A DNA stretch of 64,000 bases, taken from contig NZ_VIWW01000003.1 of assembly GCF_007829885.1 (NCBI RefSeq), forward strand, positions 248,001 to 312,000, in the 5' to 3' direction. Made by a program: the position numbers and the translations under genes. The DNA comes from Streptomyces brevispora (lineage in GTDB: Bacteria; Actinomycetota; Actinomycetes; Streptomycetales; Streptomycetaceae). Numbering within the stretch: the first letter of the stretch is position 1; each line of letters begins with the position of its first letter. Shown one piece after another: positions 33,697 to 41,793 of this stretch. The notes beneath the pieces are model-generated. The model saw only the letters and a list, made by a program, of their open reading frames with translations. It was not told where the DNA came from and did not search any database.

Positions 33697-34167
33697 ATGA
33701 ACATGAACGAGACCCCGCCCAGCCTCCTGGGGCTCACTGTCTACTTGATGTCCAGGACCGGGAAAGTGGCCCGCGGCCGGCTTGCGGAGCGGCTGACCGA
33801 GCGCGGACTGCGGCTCTGGCACATGGCCGTCCTGGCGGCACTGGTCGACTTCGGCCCGCATGTGCAACGGGAGCTGGCGGCCCGGCTCTCGATCGACCGC
33901 AGCGACATCGTGAAGATCGTGGACGACCTCTCGGTCGCCGGACTTGTGCAGCGGGCCCGCGACACAACGGACCGGCGCCGCGTCATGGTCACCGTCGCGC
34001 CGGCGGGCCGCACGTTGCTCGACCGCCTGCACGTCGAGGCGCTGGCCGTCCAGGAGGACCTTCTCGCGCCCCTGTCGGAGGCGGAACGCACACAGCTGGC
34101 AGTCCTGTTGAGACGCGTGTACGCGCATGCCCAGGACGGTGCCGGGGCGCAGCGGCCAGGCCGCTGA
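33697..34167 (+). CDS. MarR-family regulator, possibly leaderless
   Basis: A 156-residue winged-helix regulator: LRLWHMAVLAALVDFGPHVQ, recognition part RELAARLSIDRSDIVKIVDD, wing QRARDTTDRRRVMVTVAPAG, and C-terminal helices. The first codons read GTG ATG AAC ATG, so starts at 33694, 33697 and 33703 are all possible. None has a ribosome site; an AT-rich TACTATATATG lies right before them, which fits a leaderless transcript with a -10 box close to the start. It follows the alcohol dehydrogenase gene on the same strand. Ligand and targets are unknown. Confidence 0.85.
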   Translation: MNMNETPPSLLGLTVYLMSRTGKVARGRLAERLTERGLRLWHMAVLAALVDFGPHVQRELAARLSIDRSDIVKIVDDLSVAGLVQRARDTTDRRRVMVTVAPAGRTLLDRLHVEALAVQEDLLAPLSEAERTQLAVLLRRVYAHAQDGAGAQRPGR

Positions 34168-34202
34168 CCGAATTGGCCCACCCGGTGCGGCAGACTTCTG
34201 CG

Positions 34203-34472
34203 GTGACCACAGCCGCGGCTCAGCCGCCTCGTGACCGTGCGCTCGGGCGCGGTATCTCCACCCTCATCCCGCAGGCCGCGACTGCGACGCCGGCCGAACA
34301 GGCAGCGGCGGTTCTGGCGGCGATGCAGAGCGTTCCGGTACGCGTCGGTGTACTGCAGGCGGCGGTGGTGCTGCTGGAGGAGCGGGTGCGGGCGACGAGC
34401 GACGATGCGGAACGTGCGGCGGCCGCGACCACCGTGGCGATGCTTCGCACCGCGATCAGCCAGGTCCGCTGA
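34203..34472 (+). CDS. Small protein with ParB-like N-terminal motif
   Basis: An 89-residue protein. Near the start it has RALGRGISTLIPQ, close to the GLGRGLxALIP box at the N-terminus of actinobacterial ParB, the part that contacts ParA. The remainder is two Ala-rich helices (AEQAAAVLAAMQSVPVRVGV, LLEERVRATSDDAERAAAAT) with no ParB CTP-binding or DNA-binding domain. GTG 34203 was taken as start; a GTG at 34182 is equally possible and neither has a good ribosome site. It lies 35 bases after the MarR gene. The ParB link is by motif only; it could be a ParA-interacting small protein or chance. Confidence 0.55.
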   Translation: MTTAAAQPPRDRALGRGISTLIPQAATATPAEQAAAVLAAMQSVPVRVGVLQAAVVLLEERVRATSDDAERAAAATTVAMLRTAISQVR

Positions 34473-34514
34473 CCCGGCGGGCCGACACCGCGACGGCTGC
34501 CGCGGCGACCCGGC

Positions 34515-35171
34515 TCATTCCGGCCAGGGCGAGTCGAGGATCGTACGGACGAAGTCGCCGCGCTCGAAACCCGGCACGTAGTGCTCCAGCACATCTGCCT
34601 TGACGTTACCGAACGTCGTTTCCGGCTTCTGGCGAATGCCGTCGGTGAACGCGCCGAGAATGCGTTGCTTGAAGTCCGGCCGCGGGTGCAGGGCGACGAT
34701 CCGGGAGCGGTCCTCCTCGGAGATGTCCCGGTAGCCGATGCCGAGTACGTCGTACTCGACCCCGGCCGTCACGAGCGCCACTTCGGGCTCCATGAACTGC
34801 GGGACACCGGGTGTGGTGTGCAGTGCGATGGCCGTCCAGACCCTGCGGACGCTGTCCTCCGGGACATGGTGCCCCTGCAGGAATCGCCGCGCCTCGTCCG
34901 CGCTGTCCACCTCGAAGCGGCGCCCGCTCGTACGGAAGCGTTCGCCGAGCCCGAGATCGTGGAACATTGCGCCGATGTAGAGGAGTTCGGGGTCGTAACC
35001 CAGATCGCGGTTGCGGCCCTGTAGGGCGCCGAACCAGTAGACGCGGCGCGAATGGTGGAAGACGAGTTCGCTGGTGGTGTCCCGGACCAGTTGGGTGGCC
35101 TCGCGCGCCAGCGCCGTATCGGGAACCTGCACTCCGGCGACTGAAGAGGGATCGGTGGTCACCACGTTCAC
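34515..35171 (-). CDS. HD-domain protein, cyanamide hydratase-like
   Basis: A 218-residue HD-superfamily protein. LVFHHSRRVYWFGALQGRNR has the first His, LLYIGAMFHDLGLGERF the HD pair, DEARRFLQGHHVPEDSVRRV and WTAIALHTTPGVPQFMEPE the later ligands. The pattern with WTAIALHTT resembles the cyanamide hydratase/DUF of plant-soil microbes rather than nucleotide hydrolases. The start is GTG 35171, five bases after GGAAGG; an upstream frame of 48 codons is Arg/Ala/Val-rich and has no site. No neighbour suggests a substrate, so hydratase activity is tentative. Confidence 0.78.
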   Translation of the reverse strand: MNVVTTDPSSVAGVQVPDTALAREATQLVRDTTSELVFHHSRRVYWFGALQGRNRDLGYDPELLYIGAMFHDLGLGERFRTSGRRFEVDSADEARRFLQGHHVPEDSVRRVWTAIALHTTPGVPQFMEPEVALVTAGVEYDVLGIGYRDISEEDRSRIVALHPRPDFKQRILGAFTDGIRQKPETTFGNVKADVLEHYVPGFERGDFVRTILDSPWPE

Positions 35172-35603
35172 CTGCACCTTCCGGGACGTATGCACTGCAC
35201 GGACTGCCTGACCAGCTTGAACGGCCGGAACGGCCCGAAGGGCCCGCGCGTCCGGCGGACGGTGTGACGGGACCGCCCGCACCTCCACCATCCGCGTTCG
35301 TCCCACGGGCCACAACCCGGCGCCGCGCGCTGATGCCGGACGGCCGCGAGCGCAGGGCAGGACCGCACGGTTCGCTCACGCCATGGAGGGAACGGGACGT
35401 CCATGCCTGCGTGAACCAACTACGCCTGTCCCGATCACGCGCTGCCATCACGTTCTGTCGGTCTGAGGGAATGGCCGGAGGCGGTCGCGCCTTGAGCTCC
35501 CCGGTTGTCCAGTCAACCGGACTCTGTTCGGTATATCGAACGCCCGATGAAGGGATACTCGACGCGCCCAGCTGATTCCCTCGCACCCGGAGGTCGATTC
35601 GAC
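35172..35603. other. Intergenic region without recognised gene
   Basis: About 430 bases between the HD gene and the broken gene at 35604. Frames here are interrupted or lack starts, and I see no homology to known proteins, no clear hairpin and no repeat. A slightly AT-richer stretch near 35515-35545 could hold the promoter of the broken gene. Confidence 0.35.
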
Positions 35604-35927
35604 ATGCGCACCTCACGCACCGCGACCGTCCTGCTCGCCGCACGGACCGCCACGGTGCTCGTCGTCCTCCGCCCTCCCCACCACCTCGCTGCCTGCGGAC
35701 AGAGCGGCGATGGCGGCAGCGAGGAGAAGAAGCGGCATCCCCTCGTTCATCCTGACACCGGTCGGCTACGGTGTGTTCCCGATTTCGTCGCGGCACGATC
35801 GCCGCCGAGCCTCAGGCCGGAACCAGCTTCGAACTGGAGCCCATCACGGCCGCGTTCATCGGCGGCTTCGTGCTGCTCTCCGCCGTCGGGCTTCGACCTC
35901 TGTGACAAACGCAAGGGCGGCGCGTAA
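35604..35927 (+). pseudogene. Frameshifted small membrane protein gene
   Basis: ATG 35604 follows a good ribosome site (GGAGGTCGATTCGAC). The first frame gives a hydrophobic, signal-like start (TATVLLAARTATVLVVL) and CGQSGDGGSEEK. The sense then seems to pass to a second frame (GIPSFILTPVGYGV near 35735), a third frame (EPITAAFIGGFVLLSAVG, a membrane helix, near 35850) and back to the first for FDLCDKRKGGA and the stop at 35927. The last jump fits one extra G in a GGG run near 35888. Three shifts in 320 bases point to a decayed gene or poor assembly. I do not recognise the parent family. Confidence 0.5.
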
Positions 35928-36081
35928 ATCGGATCGTCCCTGGACGACGAACCCGCGCCCTCCGGGCTCGTCGACGCGCTTCTCGCGGTGACCGCTATTT
36001 CGTTCGCGCCGTGACCACGGGCTCTGCCATCCTGATCACCGTGCCCGGCCGGGGCGGGGAGCGAAGGGCGGCAGAGCAGCG

Positions 36082-37620
36082 TTGAGGAGTGTCTTCGATA
36101 CGACGTGCGGGCAGGTACGGGGACGAGGCGCGGACCGGGGTGTCGTCGCCGTCCTCGCAATCCCCTATGCCGAGCCACCGTTCGGAGCGAACCGGTTCCG
36201 GGCGCCACGCCCCCGCAGGCCCTGGGCCGGCATCCGCGACTGCGTGGACTTCGGGCCCGTCCCACCGCAGTCGGCACGGTTGCCGGGCGCACCGAGCTGG
36301 TCGCCCGGCGACGAGGACGTCCTCAGCCTCAACGTCTGGACCCCGGTCACCGGTATCGGCACCCCCGACGGCGCCCCGCTGCCCGTGCTCGTCTGGATCC
36401 ACGGCGGGAAGTACACCTTCGGGTCCGGTGCGCAGCCGGACTTCGACGGCGGCGCGCTCGCCCGCGCCGGCCTCGTCGTGGTCACCCTCAACTACCGCCT
36501 CGGGCTGGAGGGCTTCGGCCACATCCCGGCCGACGGCGACGACCCCTGCCCGCCCAACCGCGGGCTGCTCGACCAGATTGCCGCCCTGACATGGGTGCGC
36601 GACAACATCGCGGCCTTCGGCGGGACTCCGGAGAACGTCACCGTGGCCGGGCAGTCCTCCGGGGCGACATCGGTGGCCTGCCTGATGGCCATGGACGGCG
36701 CGCGAGGTCTGTTCCGGCGCGCGATAGCGCACAGCGCGGTCGGCCCCAGCTTCTCACCGGAACTCGCCGAGCACTTCATGCAGAAGGTGGCCGCCGAGGC
36801 TGCGGTCCCCGCAACGCGCGCCGGGCTGGCGGCCGCCTCGCCGCAGAGGCTGGTGAAGGCATCCGACGCCGTGGTGGACGGATACCGGCAGAACCCGGTC
36901 TCCGGACGTCACCACTGGGACCCGGTCATCTACGGCCCGGTGGCTGACGGAGTGCACCTGCGTGCCGATCCGCTCGCCGTCCTCGCCGGTGGGACGGCCT
37001 CCGGAATCGATCTGCTCGTGTGTCACACCACCCAGGAGTACTGGCTGCTGGACGCCGTCGGCAGCAGCGCGAAGGTCACCACGGAGGAACAACTCGCCGA
37101 TTTCGCCGCTGACTTCGAACTACCGGACACATTGACGCAGGGCTACCGCGGACTCATGCCGGGGGCCTCCGTGGGCGACATCCATCTCGCTCTGTACGGG
37201 GACCTGATGTTCGGCGAGTACAGCAGCCGGCTCGCCGACGCCCATGCGCGGGCCGGCGGGCGTACCTTCCTGTCACGTTTCGCGCGGCAGCGGGGCGGAT
37301 CGCAGTCGGTGGCATACGCCTGGCACTGCGCGGACGTCCCGTTCGCCTTCGGGAACCTCGACGAGGAGAGCGTCCGCTTCCTGATCGGCGGTCCGCCGAC
37401 GGCCGCGGACCATCACCTCTCGGACCGGATGACCGCCGCCTGGGCCGGATTCGCGGTCACCGGCGAGCCGGGGTGGGAGCCGCTCGGCACCTCCGGCGGG
37501 CCGGTCCGGACCTGGGAGACAACAGATACCACCGCGGCACCTGCCCCCGGCCACTGGTCGGACAGCGAAACGATCCGCACACTGTGGCGGAGCTTCGGAT
37601 ACCGACCCCTGCGGCCCTGA
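36082..37620 (+). CDS. Type B carboxylesterase
   Basis: A 512-residue alpha/beta-hydrolase of the carboxylesterase/para-nitrobenzyl esterase family. The oxyanion loop is VLVWIHGGKYTFGSGAQ, the nucleophile elbow is TVAGQSSGATSVACLMA with Ser192, and WHCADVPFAFGNLDEE holds the catalytic His. ENVWTP-like VLSLNVWTPVTG and NYRLGLEGFGH are family marks. No signal peptide is seen. The start is TTG 36082, for which I see no close ribosome site; a later start is unlikely because TTCGQVRGRG belongs to the conserved N-terminus. Natural ester substrate is unknown. Single gene. Confidence 0.9.
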   Translation: MRSVFDTTCGQVRGRGADRGVVAVLAIPYAEPPFGANRFRAPRPRRPWAGIRDCVDFGPVPPQSARLPGAPSWSPGDEDVLSLNVWTPVTGIGTPDGAPLPVLVWIHGGKYTFGSGAQPDFDGGALARAGLVVVTLNYRLGLEGFGHIPADGDDPCPPNRGLLDQIAALTWVRDNIAAFGGTPENVTVAGQSSGATSVACLMAMDGARGLFRRAIAHSAVGPSFSPELAEHFMQKVAAEAAVPATRAGLAAASPQRLVKASDAVVDGYRQNPVSGRHHWDPVIYGPVADGVHLRADPLAVLAGGTASGIDLLVCHTTQEYWLLDAVGSSAKVTTEEQLADFAADFELPDTLTQGYRGLMPGASVGDIHLALYGDLMFGEYSSRLADAHARAGGRTFLSRFARQRGGSQSVAYAWHCADVPFAFGNLDEESVRFLIGGPPTAADHHLSDRMTAAWAGFAVTGEPGWEPLGTSGGPVRTWETTDTTAAPAPGHWSDSETIRTLWRSFGYRPLRP

Positions 37621-37788
37621 GGCCCGTGACGCACCTTCGGCGTCACCACCCCGCTTCCATCTGTCCTGTCTGTAGGGCGAGTTCGGATCGGTCGGAGGGT
37701 ACGCCCGCTCGACGGCTGAGCCGTCCGCCACCCGTACATTGGCATGGACCTGCAAACAACTCTGGGCTACAGTCCGGAGCGGCACACT

Positions 37789-37804
37789 CTGAGAGCGCTC
37801 TCAG
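37789..37804. promoter_or_regulatory. CebR-like LacI-family palindrome upstream of protease
   Basis: CTGAGAGCGCTCTCAG, a perfect 16-base palindrome. Its core TGAGAGCGCTCTCA differs at two symmetric positions from TGGGAGCGCTCCCA, the known operator of the cellobiose regulator CebR/CelR in actinobacteria. It is 67 bases upstream of the protease start. Which LacI-family protein binds here is inference. Confidence 0.6.
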
Positions 37805-37870
37805 GCGAGACGTCTCCCGGATGCCTGCTGTTCCTCCCCACGTCGTCGGAACAACAGAAGGGCCAATGCC

Positions 37871-39037
37871 TTGAGACGCATCACAGCTTTACGGACCGCT
37901 CTGTCCGCCGTGCTCCTCGTCGGAGCCTGGGCGGGCGCGGGCTTCCCCGCCGCCTCCGCCGCCGACACCCCCGCCACCGCAAACCGCGCCGTCTCCGACG
38001 CGCCCCCGGCGTCCGCCGGACTGCTGGCCGCCATGCGGAAGGACCTCGGACTGACGGAAAGCCAAGCCAGGGCGAGGCTGTCCGCGGAGAAGACCGCGAC
38101 CGCGATACAGGGAAAGGCGAAGCGCGCCGCCGGAGCGGCGTACGGCGGCTCCTGGTACGACCCGTCGACCGGCGGACTCACCGTGGCCGTCACCAGTAAC
38201 AAGCAGAAAGCGGCTGTACGGGCGACCGGTGCGGCAGTCCGCCTGGTGACACACACCGCGCGCCGGCTCGACGCGGTCAAGGCACGGATCGACAAGCTCG
38301 ACGCCCCCGCCGGGGTCAGTAGCTGGCACGTCGACCCGGAGGCCAACAAGGTCGTCGTCAACATCGTCGCCTCGGCGCAGGGTGACAACGATGTCCGGAA
38401 GTTCGTCGAGCGGGCCCGCGAGGCCGGACCGGTCGTCGTCGAGCAGACCGCCCGGGCACCGCAGACCTTCGCCGCCGGGACCGTGGGCGGAGACCCGTAC
38501 TACACAGGGAACGTACGGTGCTCCATCGGCTTCTCCGTGTACGGCGGCTTCGTCACCGCCGGACACTGCGGACAGGCGGGTGCGGGCGTCAGAGGGTGGG
38601 ACGGCTCCGCCATCGGGAACTTCCAGGGGTCGTCCTTCCCGGGTGACGACTATGCCTGGGTCAGTGTGGGCAACGGATGGTGGACCGTTCCCGTGGTCCT
38701 CGGCTGGGGCACCGTCTCGGATCAGCTCGTACGCGGCTCCGCCGCGGCCCCCGTCGGCGCCTCGATATGCCGTTCCGGATCCACCTCGCACTGGCACTGC
38801 GGCAACGTACTGGCCACCAACGAAACGGTGAACTACAGCCAGGGCGCGGTCTACCAGATGACCAAGACCAGCGTGTGCGCGGAGCCGGGCGACTCGGGCG
38901 GCTCCTTCATCAGCGGCGACCAGGCCCAGGGAGTCACCTCGGGCGGCTGGGGCAACTGCACCTCGGGCGGCGAGACCTGGCACCAGCCGATCAACGAGAT
39001 CCTGAACCGGTACGGGCTGACGCTCCACACGGCCTGA
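37871..39037 (+). CDS. Secreted S1-family serine protease (streptogrisin/alpha-lytic type)
   Basis: A 388-residue pre-pro-protease. Signal peptide RITALRTALSAVLLVGAWAG ends near AASA (about residue 31). A pro-domain follows (LLAAMRKDLGLTESQARARL and SSWHVDPEANKVVVNIV) that would assist folding and be cut off near residue 200. The mature chymotrypsin-like domain has His232 in VTAGHCG, Asp260 in GDDYAWV and Ser342 in AEPGDSGGSF, with cysteines placed for two or three disulfides. The start is TTG 37871, nine bases after GAAGGG; no ATG is in frame. A CebR-like palindrome upstream suggests carbon-source control, and a strong hairpin follows the stop. Confidence 0.93.
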   Translation: MRRITALRTALSAVLLVGAWAGAGFPAASAADTPATANRAVSDAPPASAGLLAAMRKDLGLTESQARARLSAEKTATAIQGKAKRAAGAAYGGSWYDPSTGGLTVAVTSNKQKAAVRATGAAVRLVTHTARRLDAVKARIDKLDAPAGVSSWHVDPEANKVVVNIVASAQGDNDVRKFVERAREAGPVVVEQTARAPQTFAAGTVGGDPYYTGNVRCSIGFSVYGGFVTAGHCGQAGAGVRGWDGSAIGNFQGSSFPGDDYAWVSVGNGWWTVPVVLGWGTVSDQLVRGSAAAPVGASICRSGSTSHWHCGNVLATNETVNYSQGAVYQMTKTSVCAEPGDSGGSFISGDQAQGVTSGGWGNCTSGGETWHQPINEILNRYGLTLHTA

Positions 39038-39055
39038 TCACCCCGACCGGTCCCG

Positions 39056-39099
39056 AGGGCCTGTCGCGCGAAGCACGCCGCTTTCGCGCGACAGGCCCT
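39056..39099 (+). terminator. Terminator of the protease gene
   Basis: A perfect 17-bp stem, 39056-39072 with 39083-39099, around a 10-base loop, 19 bases after the protease stop. The arms begin AGGGCCTGTCGCGCGAA. No U-tract, as usual in this genus. Confidence 0.82.
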
Positions 39100-39573
39100 T
39101 CACGTGCGACCGGCCACCACGGCGGGTACCGCCGCCGGGAACACTCTCGCGTGCACCGGTCCGCGCGCCGCTCGCGCCCTCACCGGGACCACTCCTGCTC
39201 CCGGCCGGAACGACGACGGGGATCCAGCGCGGTCCCTGGGACGTACACTCCACTTATGGGTCACAAAGAAGCGGTGAGGGAGTGCCTGCGACAGGCACCT
39301 GACCTGCTGGGCCCTGTCGCCCCCGAGGCGCGTTGCCGTGCCGTGCACGGTCACGGCTGACCGGGACCCACCCGCAGCCGGCCGTGCCGCGACGTTGCTC
39401 CGCCTCCGGATTCCGTTTCCGGCCGTGCTCTCCCGCTCCGCGACCGGAGTTCTTCCACCGCCTTTGCTGCGCACCGCAGCACCCCACACCATGCGCAGCC
39501 CCCGCGACGCGCCGTCGGCAACCCCACGGCGGCGGCCGACGGGGGCCGAGCCGCATTCTCGAAAGGATCCTGC
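39100..39573. other. Region upstream of murE-like gene
   Basis: About 470 bases without a firm gene. A 34-codon frame at 39256-39360 (MGHKEAVRECLRQAPDLLGP onward) starts with ATG but has no ribosome site; it could be a leader peptide or chance. The rest is low in codon bias. The promoter of the murE-like gene should be here. Confidence 0.3.
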
Positions 39574-41064
39574 ATGAATCTGAGGGAGTTGCTGGCCGGG
39601 CACGATCACGAGGTCCTCCTCGGTGATCCGGAGACCCAGATCACCGCCGGAGCCTGCTTCGACGCCCACCGCGTGACACCGGGATCGCTGTACATCGCTG
39701 TGCCCGGCCATCGCGAAGGCGGTCCCGAGGCCGTCGGTCCGGCCCTGGCGCGGGGTGCCGTGGCCGTGCTGGTGGACAGCGAGGCACCGGACATCCTGAC
39801 GGCGGTGCAGGCATCGCTCACCGGCACGTGCGTGGTGCGGGTGGCGGACACCCGTACGGCAGCGGCGGTCATCACCTCCCGTTACCACGGAGAACCCGGC
39901 CGGAACATGGACATGGTGGCCGTCACCGGCACGAACGGGAAGACCTCGGTCTCGTACATGGTCGAGTCCGTGCTCAGGATCGCCGAGGGCGCGAGAGTCG
40001 GAGTGATCGGCACCGCCGGCAGCCGGATCGGTGACGAACTCATCCCGATGCCCCGCTCTGTCCTGACCACACCGGAATCGCCGGACTTCCAGTACCTCCT
40101 GGGGCACATGCGTGACCACGAGGTCGGCACCGTGGTCCTGGAAGCGACTTCGATGGGCCTGCTGCACCACCGGGTGGACCATGCCTTCCTCGACGTGGGT
40201 ATCTTCACCAATCTGACGCAGGACCACCTGGACGACCACGGCACCATGGAGAACTACCGCGACGCCAAGCTCCGCCTCTTCCAGGGGCTGTGCCGGAGCG
40301 CCGTGGTCAACGCGGACGACCCCGTGGGCGCCGCCATCGCCCCCACGATGCCGGGCATGGTCACCACGTACGGCATCGACGCGGAGGCGGACTACCGGGC
40401 CACGGACCTGAGCATGAACGCCTTCGGTACCCGCTTCACCCTTCACCACGAGGGCAGCAAGTACCCTGCGGCGATCCCCGTACCGGGACGGTTCTCCGTG
40501 TCCAACGCGCTGGCCTCCGTGGCGGCCTGCCACGTCCTGGGCCACGACCTCGCCGGGCTGGTGGCCGCACTCGACAGGATGCCTCCGGTCCCCGGGCGGC
40601 TCGAACGCTTCGAGACGCCGCGCGGCACCGCGGTGATCGTGGACTACGCGCACTCACCGGACTCCCTGGACAAGGTTCTCGGCGCCGTCCGGGATTTCTC
40701 GCGGGGCCGGGTCATCACCGTCTTCGGGTGCGGGGGAGACCGGGACGTCACCAAGCGGGCCCGGATGGGCGAGATCGCCGGGACCCGCTCCGACCTGTGC
40801 GTCCTGACCTCGGACAACCCCAGGAACGAGGACCCCGAAGCGATCATGGACCAGATCGCCCCGGGCCTGGAGGGCACCGGAACCAGGTTCGAACGCCACG
40901 CGGACCGGCGCACCGCGATCGCCTTCGCCCTCGGGGCCGCCGGACCCGACGACATCGTGCTGGTGGCGGGGAAGGGCAGCGAGCCGTACCAGACCGTCGG
41001 CGAACAGCTGATCCCGTTCAGCGACATGGCGACGGTGCGCGAACTCGCCGCTCTGCAGGCCTGA
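39574..41064 (+). CDS. murE: UDP-N-acetylmuramyl-tripeptide synthetase (MurE paralogue)
   Basis: A 496-residue Mur ligase that would add a diamino acid to UDP-MurNAc-L-Ala-D-Glu in peptidoglycan assembly, using ATP. Mur N-domain: GACFDAHRVTPGSLYIAVPG. Central ATPase domain: VAVTGTNGKTSVSYMVESVL, TTPESPDFQYLL, EATSMGLLHHRVD and FTNLTQDHLDDHGTMENY. C-domain: VDYAHSPDSLDKVLGAVRDF, VFGCGGDRDVTKRARMGEIA and LTSDNPRNEDPEAIMDQI. DNPR is the signature for diaminopimelate, matching the LL-DAP cell wall of Streptomyces. It starts after AAAGGA and stands alone, outside any division and cell-wall cluster, so it is probably a second MurE used in special conditions. Confidence 0.9.
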   Translation: MNLRELLAGHDHEVLLGDPETQITAGACFDAHRVTPGSLYIAVPGHREGGPEAVGPALARGAVAVLVDSEAPDILTAVQASLTGTCVVRVADTRTAAAVITSRYHGEPGRNMDMVAVTGTNGKTSVSYMVESVLRIAEGARVGVIGTAGSRIGDELIPMPRSVLTTPESPDFQYLLGHMRDHEVGTVVLEATSMGLLHHRVDHAFLDVGIFTNLTQDHLDDHGTMENYRDAKLRLFQGLCRSAVVNADDPVGAAIAPTMPGMVTTYGIDAEADYRATDLSMNAFGTRFTLHHEGSKYPAAIPVPGRFSVSNALASVAACHVLGHDLAGLVAALDRMPPVPGRLERFETPRGTAVIVDYAHSPDSLDKVLGAVRDFSRGRVITVFGCGGDRDVTKRARMGEIAGTRSDLCVLTSDNPRNEDPEAIMDQIAPGLEGTGTRFERHADRRTAIAFALGAAGPDDIVLVAGKGSEPYQTVGEQLIPFSDMATVRELAALQA

Positions 41065-41069
41065 CAGCC

Positions 41070-41096
41070 GGCGCTCTGCGCCCACCGCAGAGCGCC
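41070..41096. terminator. Hairpin between murE-like and GNAT genes
   Basis: An 11-bp perfect stem, GGCGCTCTGCG at 41070-41080 with CGCAGAGCGCC at 41086-41096, loop of five. It lies six bases after the MurE stop and 22 bases before the stop of the convergent acetyltransferase gene, so it serves both directions. Confidence 0.8.
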
Positions 41097-41117
41097 ACGT
41101 CCCGGCGAAAAAGGGCG

Positions 41118-41567
41118 TCAGGCCAGGCGGAGGTCGATGAACGGCACGCTGTCACCCGGCAGTACGTACCTCTCGGTCTCGACGAATCCACGGTCCAGTG
41201 CGAACCGCAACCCCTCGGGGCTGGACTCCAGGACACAGGTCTCGATCACATCGGCGCCGAGCGCGCGCGCTTCGGCCAGCCCCCGCGCGTACAACTGCCC
41301 GCCGAACCCCCGGCCACGGTGGTCAGGCAGCACCCGCGCGATCACGGTGGCCACCGCGTCGTCCGGGGCGGGCGGCCGCACGGTGGAGCAACCCACCACG
41401 ACTTCTCCCAGATACGCGACGGCCAGCCGGTTGCGACGGGCCCGCTCGTCCACCTCCGCGAGCGACAGCACGGCCGTGGCAATGATCGTGTTGTGGACGT
41501 ACCGCCAGTCCACGAGCTTGGCGCTGCCGTCCACCCGCTCGATCCGAAGACCGGTCATCGAAGTCAT
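41118..41567 (-). CDS. GNAT-family N-acetyltransferase
   Basis: A 149-residue GNAT enzyme. LAVAYLGEVVVGCSTVRPPA is the central beta-strand region, ATVIARVLPDHRGRGFGGQL carries the acetyl-CoA pyrophosphate loop (RGRGFG), and ADVIETCVLESSPEGLRFAL with GFVETERY ends the fold. The start is ATG 41567 or the ATG three codons later; the ribosome site is weak in both cases. It is a single gene, convergent with murE, and the acceptor substrate cannot be told from sequence. Confidence 0.87.
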   Translation of the reverse strand: MTSMTGLRIERVDGSAKLVDWRYVHNTIIATAVLSLAEVDERARRNRLAVAYLGEVVVGCSTVRPPAPDDAVATVIARVLPDHRGRGFGGQLYARGLAEARALGADVIETCVLESSPEGLRFALDRGFVETERYVLPGDSVPFIDLRLA

Positions 41568-41793
41568 CGCATCAGGAAACCGCGCGGACAGCGACGCGTC
41601 AACTCGCCTCCTCGGCGGACGAGAGACGCCTCACGCCGGACCACGGGCCGGACCACCGCCCCGCTCGCCCTACCCGTAGTACTTCGGAGCTACACGACAG
41701 GTGCGATCCGTGGAGGGACGCCGACTACAGGGCGCGGTTCATAACTTTCGTACCGGAACCACGAAGCACATCCGGTACGGAAGGACTCACCCC

